Shown here: piece after piece, positions 28,765 to 37,467 of the stretch
Position numbering within the stretch: the stretch's first letter is position 1
Layout: each line of letters begins with the position of its first letter
Assembly: GCA_028284465.1 (NCBI GenBank)
Contig: JANQRR010000012.1
Coordinates: forward strand, 87,290-151,289
DNA from: Gammaproteobacteria bacterium
GTDB taxonomy: Bacteria; Pseudomonadota; Gammaproteobacteria; JAJFKO01
Direction: 5' to 3'
DNA length: 64,000 nucleotides
Translations under genes and position numbers: made by a program
Notes under the pieces: generated by a model
What the model was told of the DNA's origin: nothing
The model's database searches: none
The model's input: only the letters and a program-made list of their open reading frames with translations

Positions 28765-30266
28765 TTTGCAATAGCAGATGGTAATTGTGAACTTAATGAT
28801 AAACGCACATCAATGCCTTCAACTTGAAAATGTGGCACAATATGTAAAGTAACGGAATAAAACCCGGGGTTATCAGGAATATTATTTACACTCACCATAC
28901 CTTCACGCAATGGGTGTGTTGCAATCAATTCAGGATCAGGATGATTCATTTTAGTGACTAACGTTTGCAACCAGCGATTTAATTCTTTTTCCAGCTGGCT
29001 GCGACTTTTGTTCGCACCAATATTTTCGCGTTGTAACACTTTCAAGTAGTGTGCTAAACGTGCACTTAAGAATACATAGGGTAAGCGACTGTTGATCCGG
29101 CTATTAGCATGGGCTTGTGGTTCCAAATATTGTTGTGGCTGTTGACAAGAATTAGCTGAGAAAAAACACGCATGATCACTATTTTTATAATAACTTAATG
29201 GGATAAATCCTTGCTCAGCTAAGGCTAATTCTAGAGTTTCTGGGATCAGCATTTCTGTCGGGATTTTCGTTTCTAAGGTATTTTGCCGAGGAAATTGAAA
29301 TAAAGGTAAATTTGTCACTTTGCCCCCTGACTCCGGGCCACGAATATTGACTAACCAACCATTATTTTTAAAACTTTGCAGCATATTGGCGGCGAAAGCA
29401 AAATTGGCCTTAGCCCACAGAAATTTATCTGCGTTGTTGGCAATAACATTTTCTGGATAATAAAAGTTACGCGTAGGGTTAAATCTGCCATAAGGTTGGC
29501 GTAATAAAAAGCGCGGTAAAGTTAAACCGATATAGCGTGCATTAGCTGAGTTACGAAAAGATTGCCAACGAATAAATTCAGCGCGTTGCAAATAATTATC
29601 AAGATCATCAATTTTGGCAATATCAGCGATCGAATTTTTGTTAAAAAATGCGGGGCCAGCAGCGGCGATAAAAGGACAATGAGTTGCTGCAGCGACGTTA
29701 GCGATATTTTGTAATAAATTAACGTCTTGTTGATCAGATCCAAATTCATGATCTGCAATCATTGCAGCAATAGGTTCGCCGCCTGGAGTATCGTATTCTT
29801 CAACATAAACGTGTCGATATAATGTTGTTTGGGTGAAATCGCTGGCGTTGTTAAATTCTTCAGCCAATTCATTTTTACAGACTGACAGAATGTCAATTTT
29901 AGTATTCGCTTGAAAATCCGTTTTATCGACTAAATATTTTAAACTACACCAGGCCGATTCGAGAGCTTGAAAATCTGGATGATGTAAAATTTCATCTAAT
30001 TGTTGATGAATACGTTGATTGATTTTTGCAAGATAATAATCAATTTGTAAAGGATCAATTGTTTCTGGCTGATCAGCATCGTGTGCAATAATTTCAAGTA
30101 AAACGTGTAATGCAGCAGCTAAACGTTGATCACGATTGGTATTCGCAATGCTTTCAATAGCAGAAAAATTATTTAATGATAATGATTCATGGATAGGTGT
30201 TAGCGACATCGTGTCACAAAGATCGTGATAAAGATTAGTGTTAGGTGTAATAGGATTAGCTTGCAT
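28761..30266 (-). CDS. tssC: Type VI secretion sheath large subunit TssC (VipB)
   Basis: A 501-residue contractile sheath protein that assembles with TssB around the Hcp tube. Visible are the LHHPDFQALESAWCSLKYLVD-type motif near residue 80, EEYDTPGGEPIAAMIADHEF, FIAAAGPAFF, and the conserved C-terminal PDNPGFYSVTLHIVPHFQVEGIDVRLSL. Length is normal. A GGAGG site lies six bases upstream. It overlaps the end of tssB by 11 bases, the usual tssBC pair, but no tssK, tssF or clpV follows. Confidence 0.95.
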   Translation of the reverse strand: MQANPITPNTNLYHDLCDTMSLTPIHESLSLNNFSAIESIANTNRDQRLAAALHVLLEIIAHDADQPETIDPLQIDYYLAKINQRIHQQLDEILHHPDFQALESAWCSLKYLVDKTDFQANTKIDILSVCKNELAEEFNNASDFTQTTLYRHVYVEEYDTPGGEPIAAMIADHEFGSDQQDVNLLQNIANVAAATHCPFIAAAGPAFFNKNSIADIAKIDDLDNYLQRAEFIRWQSFRNSANARYIGLTLPRFLLRQPYGRFNPTRNFYYPENVIANNADKFLWAKANFAFAANMLQSFKNNGWLVNIRGPESGGKVTNLPLFQFPRQNTLETKIPTEMLIPETLELALAEQGFIPLSYYKNSDHACFFSANSCQQPQQYLEPQAHANSRINSRLPYVFLSARLAHYLKVLQRENIGANKSRSQLEKELNRWLQTLVTKMNHPDPELIATHPLREGMVSVNNIPDNPGFYSVTLHIVPHFQVEGIDVRLSLSSQLPSAIAN

Positions 30267-30771
30267 GATTTACCTCCAACAATTTCATCGGTGCTGCTTG
30301 CTGCAATTGTTGTTGTAATTTTTGCAGTTGAGATTTTTTATTAAGCATGATGTTTAATCGTTGTTGAAAATTAGGGTTATCATGCAATTGTGCTTTTAAG
30401 TCTTTAAGTAGATGGCGCATTGCCATGAGTTTTTTAAGCTGTGGCACTTGACGTAAAATACTTTCAGGACGAAAGTCATTAATATGATTAAAAGCGAGAT
30501 TTACCGGTAATTTTGCTATATTATCAGAAATTTTATTATCAACAGAAAATGATAATGTTGGCTTGATTTCAGCTAAAGCATGATTGAAATTATTGTTATT
30601 AACATTTATGCGCGTTCGTTCAGCCAATTTCACCTTAGTTTGATCACCACTGAAACCGGCTAAGATAAGTAATTTCAGTGGCAATTCTTTTTTTTGCATG
30701 ATCCCATCGACATTCACATCTAAAGTGATATTAACGCGCGCCGGTGGAGTTTCATTATTGTCATTGATCAT
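30256..30771 (-). CDS. tssB: Type VI secretion sheath small subunit TssB (VipA)
   Basis: 171 residues forming the outer sheath with TssC. The family core is present: KELPLKLLILAGFSGDQTK, LAERTRINVNNNNF, LAFNHINDFRPESILRQVPQLKKLM, then a helical end. Two ATGs compete; AAGGAG abuts the first and is nine bases before the second, so the second (30771) is chosen. Upstream is an 114-base AT-rich gap before the next small gene. Confidence 0.93.
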   Translation of the reverse strand: MINDNNETPPARVNITLDVNVDGIMQKKELPLKLLILAGFSGDQTKVKLAERTRINVNNNNFNHALAEIKPTLSFSVDNKISDNIAKLPVNLAFNHINDFRPESILRQVPQLKKLMAMRHLLKDLKAQLHDNPNFQQRLNIMLNKKSQLQKLQQQLQQAAPMKLLEVNHAS

Positions 30772-30894
30772 CGTTGCCATCTCCTTAATATTGTTATGTT
30801 TGTCATCGTAAAATATTCTAATGTATTAATTAGAGAAACACACTATGACATTTTGTGCGTATTGACGGAAAATAATAATGTACTTATATTGCTG

Positions 30895-31131
30895 TTACGG
30901 CATACGAGAACGGGGAGAGTGCGAGCCTAAACGACTTTGTGTTGGTTTTGGAAAAGGTTCTTGGACGATAGTTTTGCTAGGGCCGAGAGTTTCATTTTTG
31001 AGATCCCCACTTCTGAGGTCGAAAAACCTGACGCCAGCATAAACGCGGCCTTTTACTTGATTAGGTAAAGGTCTTTTTCGATTTGATGATTTAAGTTTTT
31101 TTGCTGAAGTCGATGGTTTTTTATGTGGCAT
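30895..31131 (-). CDS. Small basic protein, unknown
   Basis: 78 residues, rich in Lys, Arg, Pro and Ser, beginning MPHKKPSTSAKKLKSSNRKR. A good AAAGGA site lies 8 bases before the ATG, and the frame is clean in an otherwise non-coding gap. It lacks the Gly-Gly block of the other tiny basic proteins, and its upstream region lacks their promoter. No signal peptide or membrane segment. No family recognised; I rate it probable but not certain. Confidence 0.55.
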   Translation of the reverse strand: MPHKKPSTSAKKLKSSNRKRPLPNQVKGRVYAGVRFFDLRSGDLKNETLGPSKTIVQEPFPKPTQSRLGSHSPRSRMP

Positions 31132-31323
31132 TTGCGAAATCCTTTCAACTATAAATGTCTATAAACATAATAAATATATAGGATATCAGAGAGATATCGT
31201 CAATTAGAGTTTGCTATTTAACCAGATATTTGATATAAAGTGCGGTTCTACGCGTATAGGTTTAAGTCTTATAGGCTAAATTTGGAATTTAAGTTATCTA
31301 TTTGATTGTATTGGAGAATTAGC

Positions 31324-31557
31324 ATGGCCCAACGATGTGAAGTAACGGGAAAACAGCCGATGGTTGGCAATAATGTATCCCACGCAAGAAATAAGACTAA
31401 GCGCCGCTTTAAGCTAAATCTGCATAAACGTCGTTTTTGGCTGGAATCAGCTAAGAAATTCATTACCATGACCGTAAGCACCAAAGGTATGCGGATCATC
31501 GATAAGCATGGCATCGAAAAAGTCTTGGCAGATATTAACAAACGCGATAAAGATTAA
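31324..31557 (+). CDS. rpmB: 50S ribosomal protein L28
   Basis: 77 residues from [29 protein letters not shown], the L28 signature, ending [12 protein letters not shown]. The GGAG site 8 bases before this ATG excludes the earlier TTG. L28 is a large-subunit protein near the E site. rpmG follows 13 bases downstream, the standard pair. Confidence 0.97.
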   Translation: MAQRCEVTGKQPMVGNNVSHARNKTKRRFKLNLHKRRFWLESAKKFITMTVSTKGMRIIDKHGIEKVLADINKRDKD

Positions 31558-31570
31558 GAGGATTTAAATC

Positions 31571-31753
31571 ATGGCAAGTAAAAGTAAAGGCGCCAGAGAA
31601 AAAATTAAATTAGTGTCAACGGCAGGCACCGGCCATTATTACACAACGACAAAAAATAAGAAAAATACCACGGAAAAGTTGGTGTTAAATAAATATGATC
31701 CTACTAAGGGAGTAAAAAAAGTCGTTAAATATAAAGAAGATAAAATTAAGTAA
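31571..31753 (+). CDS. rpmG: 50S ribosomal protein L33
   Basis: 60 residues, slightly longer than the usual 51-55: [22 protein letters not shown], then [22 protein letters not shown]. The zinc-binding cysteines are absent, so it is the zinc-independent form. GAGG lies upstream. It is co-transcribed with rpmB. Confidence 0.97.
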   Translation: MASKSKGAREKIKLVSTAGTGHYYTTTKNKKNTTEKLVLNKYDPTKGVKKVVKYKEDKIK

Positions 31754-31796
31754 CGTATTTTATCTTGCCAAATAGATAGATTGTAACCTGCAATGA

Positions 31797-33158
31797 TCAG
31801 GTCTTAGTAACAATTTTATAATTCGTGGCTTTACCTTCACCGGATTTCTCAATCATTCCTAATGCTAATAATATATTTAGCTCTCGTCGCGCAGTGTCGT
31901 TGCTAACACCCAAGATCATAGCGGCTTTTTTATTGGTGATGATTTGCTGCTCTTGGATCAATTGATAAAGTTTTAATTGACGCTGGCTTAGTGCAATTCC
32001 CGGAATTTCTTTTAGACGAGGGTAAAAACGAATATTAAAAAAATTAGTGATGCTAACTGCTAATTCAGGATTATTATTTTCTACTAAGGCATGTTTCATT
32101 CTAGCAAAACCACTGCCGACTCTTTCTATATAACCTGCTCGATGTAATAGATCAGCAAGCAAACGATTACGACGAATACTTCGATGTTCAAGATTTTCTA
32201 AAGTCATGCCGTGATACAGACCACCCGGATTTTCAATATCAATATGACCTGGAAACATATGCACATAAATATGTGCACCATCGTAAAAATAATCGCGATG
32301 CACAACTGCATTAACAATAGCTTCACGTAATGCTATTGGTGGATAATCGTATAAATCTCGGCGTGCAGCAAGTGTTGTTTGTAGATCAGGGGAGATATCA
32401 GTTGCTACCGCCATATGGCGTATTAAAAATTCCATAGTTGCTTCAATTTGAGAGATAGGTGAACCATAAAAATCTTTTTTATCAATAATAGAAAATCGAT
32501 CATTAGTTTGATAGCGTACGGCAGTGATATAACTTTCTGGCAAATGTTTTTGTGGATTTTTTGCAAAAAATAAAATAGCAGTATTAGTCAATAATAGTTT
32601 TTGTTGATTTTCTTTAGCTATATTTAGGCTCAGTAAGATATCTTTAGCAGGTAGTTTTGTATTAATTCCGCATAATTTCAGATAAGCCGTTAGGCTTTCT
32701 TTAGAAAAATCTTGTGGGTAGCAAAATGTATCATTGATTGCTTCATCGAAATGGATTTTACCCGTATGGTTAATGAAATTGATGATTTCATCACGCTTTA
32801 ATTTTTGACTTGATGGGCCAATTCTTAAAAAAAAACCATCTTTACAGCGATATGGTTTATCTGTGCCTTCGGTGACTTTAATTTCTAAAACCTTATTTTT
32901 TGCGTGAGCGATAAGGGTTATTTTAATGCTAGGATCACAATTACGAGCGATATCGGTTATTTGGCTTTTAAGCTGATTAGTAATATCGATCCCAATAATA
33001 TCAGCGTGATCAGTTATACCTAAAAAAATCGAGCCGCCATTAGCATTAGCAAACGCTACAATTTCACGATCAAGGTGCGCGATTTTTTCTTTAAATTCTA
33101 CCTTATAACCTTCACCTTCTGCTAAAAGCAACTGTAAATGGTTGTTTGCTGGGTTCAT
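31797..33158 (-). CDS. AlbA_2-domain (divergent AAA_4) transcriptional regulator/ATPase-like protein
   Basis: 453 residues from MNPANNHLQLLLAEGEGYKVEFKEK. Longer starts in the frame read into the repeat at 33181 and are rejected. Residues about 15-135 are the Schlafen AlbA_2 fold (VEFKEKIAHLDREIVAFANANGGSIFLGI). The middle has a GHKL-like block (PPIALREAIVNAVVHRDYF, ENPGGL, RNRLLADLLHRAGYIERVGSGF). A C-terminal winged helix lies near 380-450. Members of this COG2865 group are presumed DNA-binding regulators; target unknown. The upstream gap has a large inverted repeat that could be its operator. Confidence 0.82.
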   Translation of the reverse strand: MNPANNHLQLLLAEGEGYKVEFKEKIAHLDREIVAFANANGGSIFLGITDHADIIGIDITNQLKSQITDIARNCDPSIKITLIAHAKNKVLEIKVTEGTDKPYRCKDGFFLRIGPSSQKLKRDEIINFINHTGKIHFDEAINDTFCYPQDFSKESLTAYLKLCGINTKLPAKDILLSLNIAKENQQKLLLTNTAILFFAKNPQKHLPESYITAVRYQTNDRFSIIDKKDFYGSPISQIEATMEFLIRHMAVATDISPDLQTTLAARRDLYDYPPIALREAIVNAVVHRDYFYDGAHIYVHMFPGHIDIENPGGLYHGMTLENLEHRSIRRNRLLADLLHRAGYIERVGSGFARMKHALVENNNPELAVSITNFFNIRFYPRLKEIPGIALSQRQLKLYQLIQEQQIITNKKAAMILGVSNDTARRELNILLALGMIEKSGEGKATNYKIVTKT

Positions 33159-33180
33159 AATGATAATGTCTCCGGAACTG

Positions 33181-33207
33181 GATCTCGCGGTCAAGCCGCG
33201 GGATGAC
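33181..33207. repeat. Dispersed GC-rich palindrome (copy 2)
   Basis: GATCTCGCGG, TCAAG, CCGCGGGATGAC: the same element as at 4585-4607 with one base changed in the left arm. It lies in the leader of the AlbA_2 gene. Confidence 0.72.
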
Positions 33208-33274
33208 GAGCTAATAAGTCGCTAAATGACGAATATAGAAGAATTATATATCAGTTTGGTCAAACATTCAAGAA

Positions 33275-33309
33275 TTTGCGCCGCAAATGCGCCGCAAATA
33301 CGGCGCAAA
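33275..33309. repeat. Inverted repeat with GCGCCGCAAAT direct repeats
   Basis: TTTGCGCCG and CGGCGCAAA form a perfect 9-bp stem around 17 bases that contain a second copy of the left arm, so GCGCCGCAAAT occurs twice in tandem. It lies after the desaturase stop and upstream of the AlbA_2 gene. It may be a terminator or an operator; it has only a short T-tract on the plus strand. Confidence 0.6.
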
Positions 33310-33325
33310 ATTTTAATAAAGGATA

Positions 33326-34510
33326 TTACTTAGTGGCCACTGGAGCGACAGAATAACCTTTCAAGCGTTGTGCGAAATGCTGTAACACTTCAACTCCAGT
33401 AGCTTCAGCTTGATGGCACCATTCATGAAGCGCATCCATCAATTCTTTATGGGTAGCTGTTGTGCGATTCCAAATTTCTTGCAACTTCACTCGGTATTGA
33501 TAGACAACATTAAGCCTTTTTTGCGAATTTAAAATATTCGTTAAGCGGTGTTGGCCAACTTGATCGATCAAATTGGTTTCTCTAACAAATAATTTTTTCG
33601 CTTTGCGTAATGTAGCTTGTTTGCTTTTATCAGCGTTACGTTTTTCTTCGTGAAATACGGGCAACATAACATGCTTACAGTAATGGTTCATAATTTGAAA
33701 GCGGTTGTTGATAATCGCTTTTAAGGTGTCTAAATCAATAATAGATTTACCTGTTTTCACGGTAAGTTTCGCTGGTAGTTTCTTAACTTTAGCAAGTTTG
33801 AAGAAACTTAAAATGCGGATATAAAGCCAGCCGATATCAAATTCCCACCATTTATAGGATAATTTAGCGGAGCTGCCAAACGTATGGTGGTTGTTATGCA
33901 ATTCTTCACCCGCGATAATAATACCAATTGGTACAATGTTGCGAGCTGCGTCGTCACATTCAAAATTACGATAACCAAAAAAGTGGCCGATACCATTAAT
34001 GATCCCAGCAGCTAATAGCGGTGTCCATAACATTTGAATCGCCCATATTGAGATCCCAGGCAAACCAAACAAAATAAGATCGATCACCAACATTAAAGAA
34101 ATACCAAGATAAGAATATGGTTGATAAAGATGACGTTCAATCCAATCTTTAGGAGTGCCATGGCTGTAACGATTAAGCGTATCTTGATTTAAGCATTCAG
34201 CAGAATATAATTCAGCACCTTCTAATAACACTTTTTTGATGCCAAATACTTTTGGACTGTGTGGATCACCTGGCTTGTCACTGAATGCATGATGCTTGCG
34301 ATGAACTGCCACCCATTCGTTAGTGCGCATCCCGGTGGTTAACCAGAGCCAAAAACGGAAGAAGTGGCTGGCGATAGGATGAAGATCTAGAGCGCGATGG
34401 GCTTGGCTGCGATGTAAATAAATAGTAATGCTAATAGCCGTGAGGTGTGTTAATACCAAAGTTATTACCACATATTGCCAAATAGATAAATTCAAAACAC
34501 CGTATAACAT
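33326..34510 (-). CDS. desA: Acyl-lipid/acyl-CoA delta-9 fatty acid desaturase (DesA type)
   Basis: 394 residues from MLYGVLNLSIWQYVV, with AAGGA 7-9 bases upstream; the frame opens 60 bases earlier. This membrane di-iron enzyme adds a double bond to fatty acids. The three histidine boxes are HRSQAHR, HRKHH and HNNHH, in about the expected places. The long helical C-terminal part (LHEWCHQAEATGVEVLQHFAQ) is typical of DesA in gammaproteobacteria, so the length is normal. It is transcribed divergently from the thioesterase gene. Confidence 0.9.
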   Translation of the reverse strand: MLYGVLNLSIWQYVVITLVLTHLTAISITIYLHRSQAHRALDLHPIASHFFRFWLWLTTGMRTNEWVAVHRKHHAFSDKPGDPHSPKVFGIKKVLLEGAELYSAECLNQDTLNRYSHGTPKDWIERHLYQPYSYLGISLMLVIDLILFGLPGISIWAIQMLWTPLLAAGIINGIGHFFGYRNFECDDAARNIVPIGIIIAGEELHNNHHTFGSSAKLSYKWWEFDIGWLYIRILSFFKLAKVKKLPAKLTVKTGKSIIDLDTLKAIINNRFQIMNHYCKHVMLPVFHEEKRNADKSKQATLRKAKKLFVRETNLIDQVGQHRLTNILNSQKRLNVVYQYRVKLQEIWNRTTATHKELMDALHEWCHQAEATGVEVLQHFAQRLKGYSVAPVATK

Positions 34511-34645
34511 GTAATTTTCCTTTTTAAACTTGCCGAATTCAGACTGCAATAGTCTACCATTATACCTCAACTCGGCAATCTCGTATAGTCCATTTTTTAA
34601 ACAATTTTGCCGGGTAGCTATTTCTATTATTTTGCGAGATCAGCT

Positions 34646-35044
34646 ATGATAACTGATATGAACTGCAAAGACGACGGTCAATTAGTCATTCAAACCTTGG
34701 CAATGCCAATGTATACCAATGCCAACGGCGATATTTTTGGTGGCTGGCTGGTATCACAAATGGATCTCGGCGCCGGGATCTTAGCCAAGCAACATTCTCA
34801 TAGCCGCACTGCTACTGTTGCCATTGATGCCATGAAGTTCGAAAAACCCGTGTGGGTTGGAGATATTGTCAGTTGTTATGCTTTGTTAACTAAAGTTGGC
34901 AATACATCAATGACGATTAATGTTGAAGCCTGGGTACAACGTGCGATTGGCGATCAGCAAGAATTAGTAACCAAAGGCACATTTACTTTTGTTGCGATTG
35001 ATGATCATGGTAAGCCCCATGCAGCGGATCCCACAAAACGCTAA
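34646..35044 (+). CDS. yciA: Acyl-CoA thioesterase, YciA type
   Basis: 132 residues from MITDMNCKDDGQLVIQTLAMP, a hotdog-fold thioesterase hydrolysing acyl-CoA. The conserved catalytic stretch TNANGDIFGGWLVSQMDLGAG is intact, as are FEKPVWVGDIVSCYA and INVEAWVQR. A GAGAT sequence lies 7 bases before this ATG; a second Met four codons in is possible. Sitting opposite a desaturase gene, it may share a lipid-metabolism role. Confidence 0.9.
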   Translation: MITDMNCKDDGQLVIQTLAMPMYTNANGDIFGGWLVSQMDLGAGILAKQHSHSRTATVAIDAMKFEKPVWVGDIVSCYALLTKVGNTSMTINVEAWVQRAIGDQQELVTKGTFTFVAIDDHGKPHAADPTKR

Positions 35045-35057
35045 TTAACGCTAAGTG

Positions 35058-35717
35058 CTATGCGAGTAAGCGATTGATCCTAACGGTCACGTGACGGTTT
35101 TCACCGCTGCCTTTGAGGGTGTGATTAGTGGCAATTGGGCGAGTATTGTTATTACTAAAAACTAGTAAACGATGTTGATTAATTCCCAACGCCCACAAAT
35201 AGGCTGCGACACTGCGTGCTTGATTAAGTGCTAAGTGATAACTTTCTTTGTGATTAGGCACATCGTCAGTGTTACCAGTGATTTTAACGGGCGTGTGGCT
35301 GTAGTATTGCGCTAGCTTCACAACATCAGTCAGGATGGGATAAGCTTTGCGCTTAATGTGCGCCGTGTTAACATCAAAGATCCGATCCGACGGTAAATAG
35401 ATAGTCGTGATATCACCCAAAACAACGACTTGAACGCCAGCTTTTTGTAAGTCATTAATAATGCCAGTCGGCGAATCATAAATTACCCCAGCAGCGAGAC
35501 TAACACCTAATGCACTACCAATGGCTACACCAGCAGGCGTGGGCGCAGAGGTAGCAGCAGCGCCAACGATAAAACCGCCAGTAAGTCCACCGCCGGCACC
35601 AGCAGCGAATTGATGTTTAGGGGGTGCTGTTTCATAAAGATGGGCACAACCTGCAAGACCGGTCAGCAGCGTGCTTAGACAAACGATGGTGGTGATCAAG
35701 CGGAAATAACCTAGCAT
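35058..35717 (-). CDS. OmpA-like lipoprotein with glycine-rich segment
   Basis: 219 residues. N-terminal lipoprotein signal with lipobox LAGC (MLGYFRLITTIVCLSTLLTGLAGC). Residues about 38-80 are a Gly/Ala-rich hydrophobic stretch (GAGGGLTGGFIVGAAATSAP) like a glycine zipper. From 105 to the end is an OmpA-C peptidoglycan-binding domain (VKITGNTDDVPNHKESYHLALNQARSVAAYLWALGI). It probably ties the outer membrane to peptidoglycan. Similar lipoproteins also serve as secretion-system parts, which cannot be decided here. Confidence 0.82.
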   Translation of the reverse strand: MLGYFRLITTIVCLSTLLTGLAGCAHLYETAPPKHQFAAGAGGGLTGGFIVGAAATSAPTPAGVAIGSALGVSLAAGVIYDSPTGIINDLQKAGVQVVVLGDITTIYLPSDRIFDVNTAHIKRKAYPILTDVVKLAQYYSHTPVKITGNTDDVPNHKESYHLALNQARSVAAYLWALGINQHRLLVFSNNNTRPIATNHTLKGSGENRHVTVRINRLLA

Positions 35718-35836
35718 CCACGATCTCGCTTAATTGCTATCAATTTAGGGTTTATTGTGCCTGGATAAGTGCAGCACATCAATATGCAAAAAATAGCCAA
35801 TAATGAAAGACATAGCGTGTCTTAGTGACATGAATT

Positions 35837-35865
35837 TTGATTAATGTTGGTTTTTTGACTATACA
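35837..35865 (+). promoter_or_regulatory. Promoter of the three-gene small basic operon
   Basis: TTGATT, 17 bases containing TTGG, then TATACA preceded by AC. The layout matches the promoters of small basic genes a and b, and of the array at 61 kb. Confidence 0.6.
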
Positions 35866-35910
35866 TTATAGAAATACTCTAATTTATGCCAATAATGAAG
35901 GGGTGTGATG

Positions 35911-36084
35911 ATGAAACGCAGGATTAAAAATCGACGACGGATCATAGGTGGATTAGCAGTTGCGCAACAAAGGAAACCCGAAGCTGCTAAAAGGTTTCGC
36001 AAGGGTAATGTTGGAGCGTCAGCAAGGTCAAGACAAGAAAAAACGCTAGCACTTAAAAAAACCAAGGACAAAATCAAAAGATGA
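35911..36084 (+). CDS. Tiny basic protein, Gly-Gly family (member c)
   Basis: 57 residues: MKRRIKNRRRIIGG, then LAVAQQRKPEAAKRF and a Lys-rich end. A GGGG ribosome site lies 7 bases upstream; an extra ATG directly precedes this one (ATGATG). It is the first of three closely packed small genes with 37- and 40-base gaps. More than a third of residues are Lys or Arg. Family assignment rests on the basic block ending in Gly-Gly; the rest is divergent. Function unknown. Confidence 0.72.
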   Translation: MKRRIKNRRRIIGGLAVAQQRKPEAAKRFRKGNVGASARSRQEKTLALKKTKDKIKR

Positions 36085-36121
36085 TCGATTACTCAATAGA
36101 TAAATGAGAAGAGGTGAAATG

Positions 36122-36286
36122 ATGACAAGTATCAAGAAAAGAGTTAAAAATCCACGATGGATCACAGGTGGGTTGGGGCGTGTGAATAAACCTAAGAATA
36201 AGAATATAACTGAAAGAACTGGAGGTCCATTGCGGGTTCCAGAAGCTTTAGAAAGCAAATATCCTCGCCGCAAGCGAAAAGAGTAA
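36122..36286 (+). CDS. Tiny basic protein, Gly-Gly family (member d)
   Basis: 54 residues: MTSIKKRVKNPRWITGG, followed by LGRVNKPKNKN and a basic YPRRKRKE end. GAGGTG lies 5 bases before this ATG, which again follows another ATG. The frame is open five codons further upstream, but those overlap the ribosome site. It is second in the operon. No membrane segment or cysteine; function unknown. Confidence 0.72.
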   Translation: MTSIKKRVKNPRWITGGLGRVNKPKNKNITERTGGPLRVPEALESKYPRRKRKE

Positions 36287-36326
36287 TCCATTTAAATTTA
36301 CGTTAACAAATGATGAGAGGGTTTTA

Positions 36327-36494
36327 ATGATGAAAAAACCAGGCAAAAACAAACTTTCAGGAAACGGTAAAAGGTCAATTGTTGGTGGTATGCAAGCTAG
36401 AAGCACAAGCAAATTTGTACGTGTTTCTAATGTAAAACCACAAAAACCAATCTTAACAATTGCTGGAAGTAAAGACAAAAGCAAAAAGCGTTAA
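36327..36494 (+). CDS. Tiny basic protein, Gly-Gly family (member e)
   Basis: 55 residues: MMKKPGKNKLSGNGKRSIVGG, then MQARSTSKFVRV and a Lys-rich end. GAGAGG lies 6 bases upstream of tandem ATGATG. It is the third gene of the operon, ended by a strong hairpin terminator 52 bases downstream. The Gly-Gly sits a few residues later than in its neighbours. Function unknown. Confidence 0.72.
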   Translation: MMKKPGKNKLSGNGKRSIVGGMQARSTSKFVRVSNVKPQKPILTIAGSKDKSKKR

Positions 36495-36546
36495 TAGGGA
36501 AATAACTATCAACAAATTAATTATTATTGATTATAATCCATAATTC

Positions 36547-36575
36547 AAAAGGCCAAATAAGATATTTGGCCTTTT
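36547..36575. terminator. Intrinsic terminator after the small basic operon
   Basis: A perfect 12-bp stem (AAAAGGCCAAAT and its complement) around the loop AAGAT, with A- and T-runs at the base, so it works as a rho-independent terminator. It separates the tiny-protein operon from dapF. Confidence 0.88.
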
Positions 36576-36615
36576 ATAATTATTTGTTTGATATTTATTT
36601 TGGACGACAATATAT

Positions 36616-37446
36616 ATGCGTATAGAATTTAGCAAAATGCACAGCATCGGCAATGATTTCATCGTTGTAAATAATCTAAAGCAGCAAATCAAATTATCCA
36701 ATGAACAGATCCAAATGCTAGCGCGACGTCGCTTTGGCATTGGCTTTGATCAATTATTAGTATTAGAACCAGCAAAGCAACCACAAGCTGATTTTTGCAT
36801 GCGAGTGTTTAATGCGGATGGCAATGAAGTTGGTCAATGCGGCAATGGCGTGCGCTGTCTAGCGAGTTTTATTCATCGCCAAAATTTAACAACGAAGCCA
36901 ATGCTACAAATTGAATCCACAACGACAATGATGTCGGTCGAAGTGCAATCTCAAGATTATGTGCGTGCTTCATTAGGCATTCCGCAATTTGAGCCAGAGA
37001 ACATTCCATTTTTAGCGGAAAAACCAGCGTCAACATATTCATTGTTTATAAATGGCAGTACGATAGAAGTGAGTGTTTTATCAGTAGGTAATCCGCATGC
37101 AGTGGCAGTGGTTGCAGATATAATACAAGTGCCAGTTGATCAATTGGGTCAATTAATTAATGCAAATGAACGTTTCCCCGAAGGTGTTAATGTTGAATTT
37201 ATGCAAGTGATCAATCCGCAATTAATCAAATTGCGCGTCTATGAGCGTGGAGTCGGCGAAACCTTAGCGTGTGGTAGCGGCGCGTGTGCCGCAGTTATCG
37301 CTGGTAAAAAGAATAATTTGTTGAGTGATAGCGTGCAAGTTGAATTACCCGGCGGCAGTGTGCAAGTAAACTGGGCCACAGGCCAACAACCAGTGTGGTT
37401 TGAAGGCCCCGTGACGCATGTTTATGAAGGATGGGCAGAGATTTAG
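36616..37446 (+). CDS. dapF: Diaminopimelate epimerase
   Basis: 276 residues; converts LL- to meso-diaminopimelate for lysine and peptidoglycan synthesis. Both catalytic cysteines are present: Cys75 in GQCGNGVRC and Cys219 in LACGSGACAA. The N-terminus MRIEFSKMHSIGNDFIVV and the NPHAVAVV and FPEGVNVEF segments are typical. It is convergent with the giant gene downstream, with only 21 bases between stops. Confidence 0.97.
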   Translation: MRIEFSKMHSIGNDFIVVNNLKQQIKLSNEQIQMLARRRFGIGFDQLLVLEPAKQPQADFCMRVFNADGNEVGQCGNGVRCLASFIHRQNLTTKPMLQIESTTTMMSVEVQSQDYVRASLGIPQFEPENIPFLAEKPASTYSLFINGSTIEVSVLSVGNPHAVAVVADIIQVPVDQLGQLINANERFPEGVNVEFMQVINPQLIKLRVYERGVGETLACGSGACAAVIAGKKNNLLSDSVQVELPGGSVQVNWATGQQPVWFEGPVTHVYEGWAEI

Positions 37447-37467
37447 ATATAGTAGCTATTGCTATTA

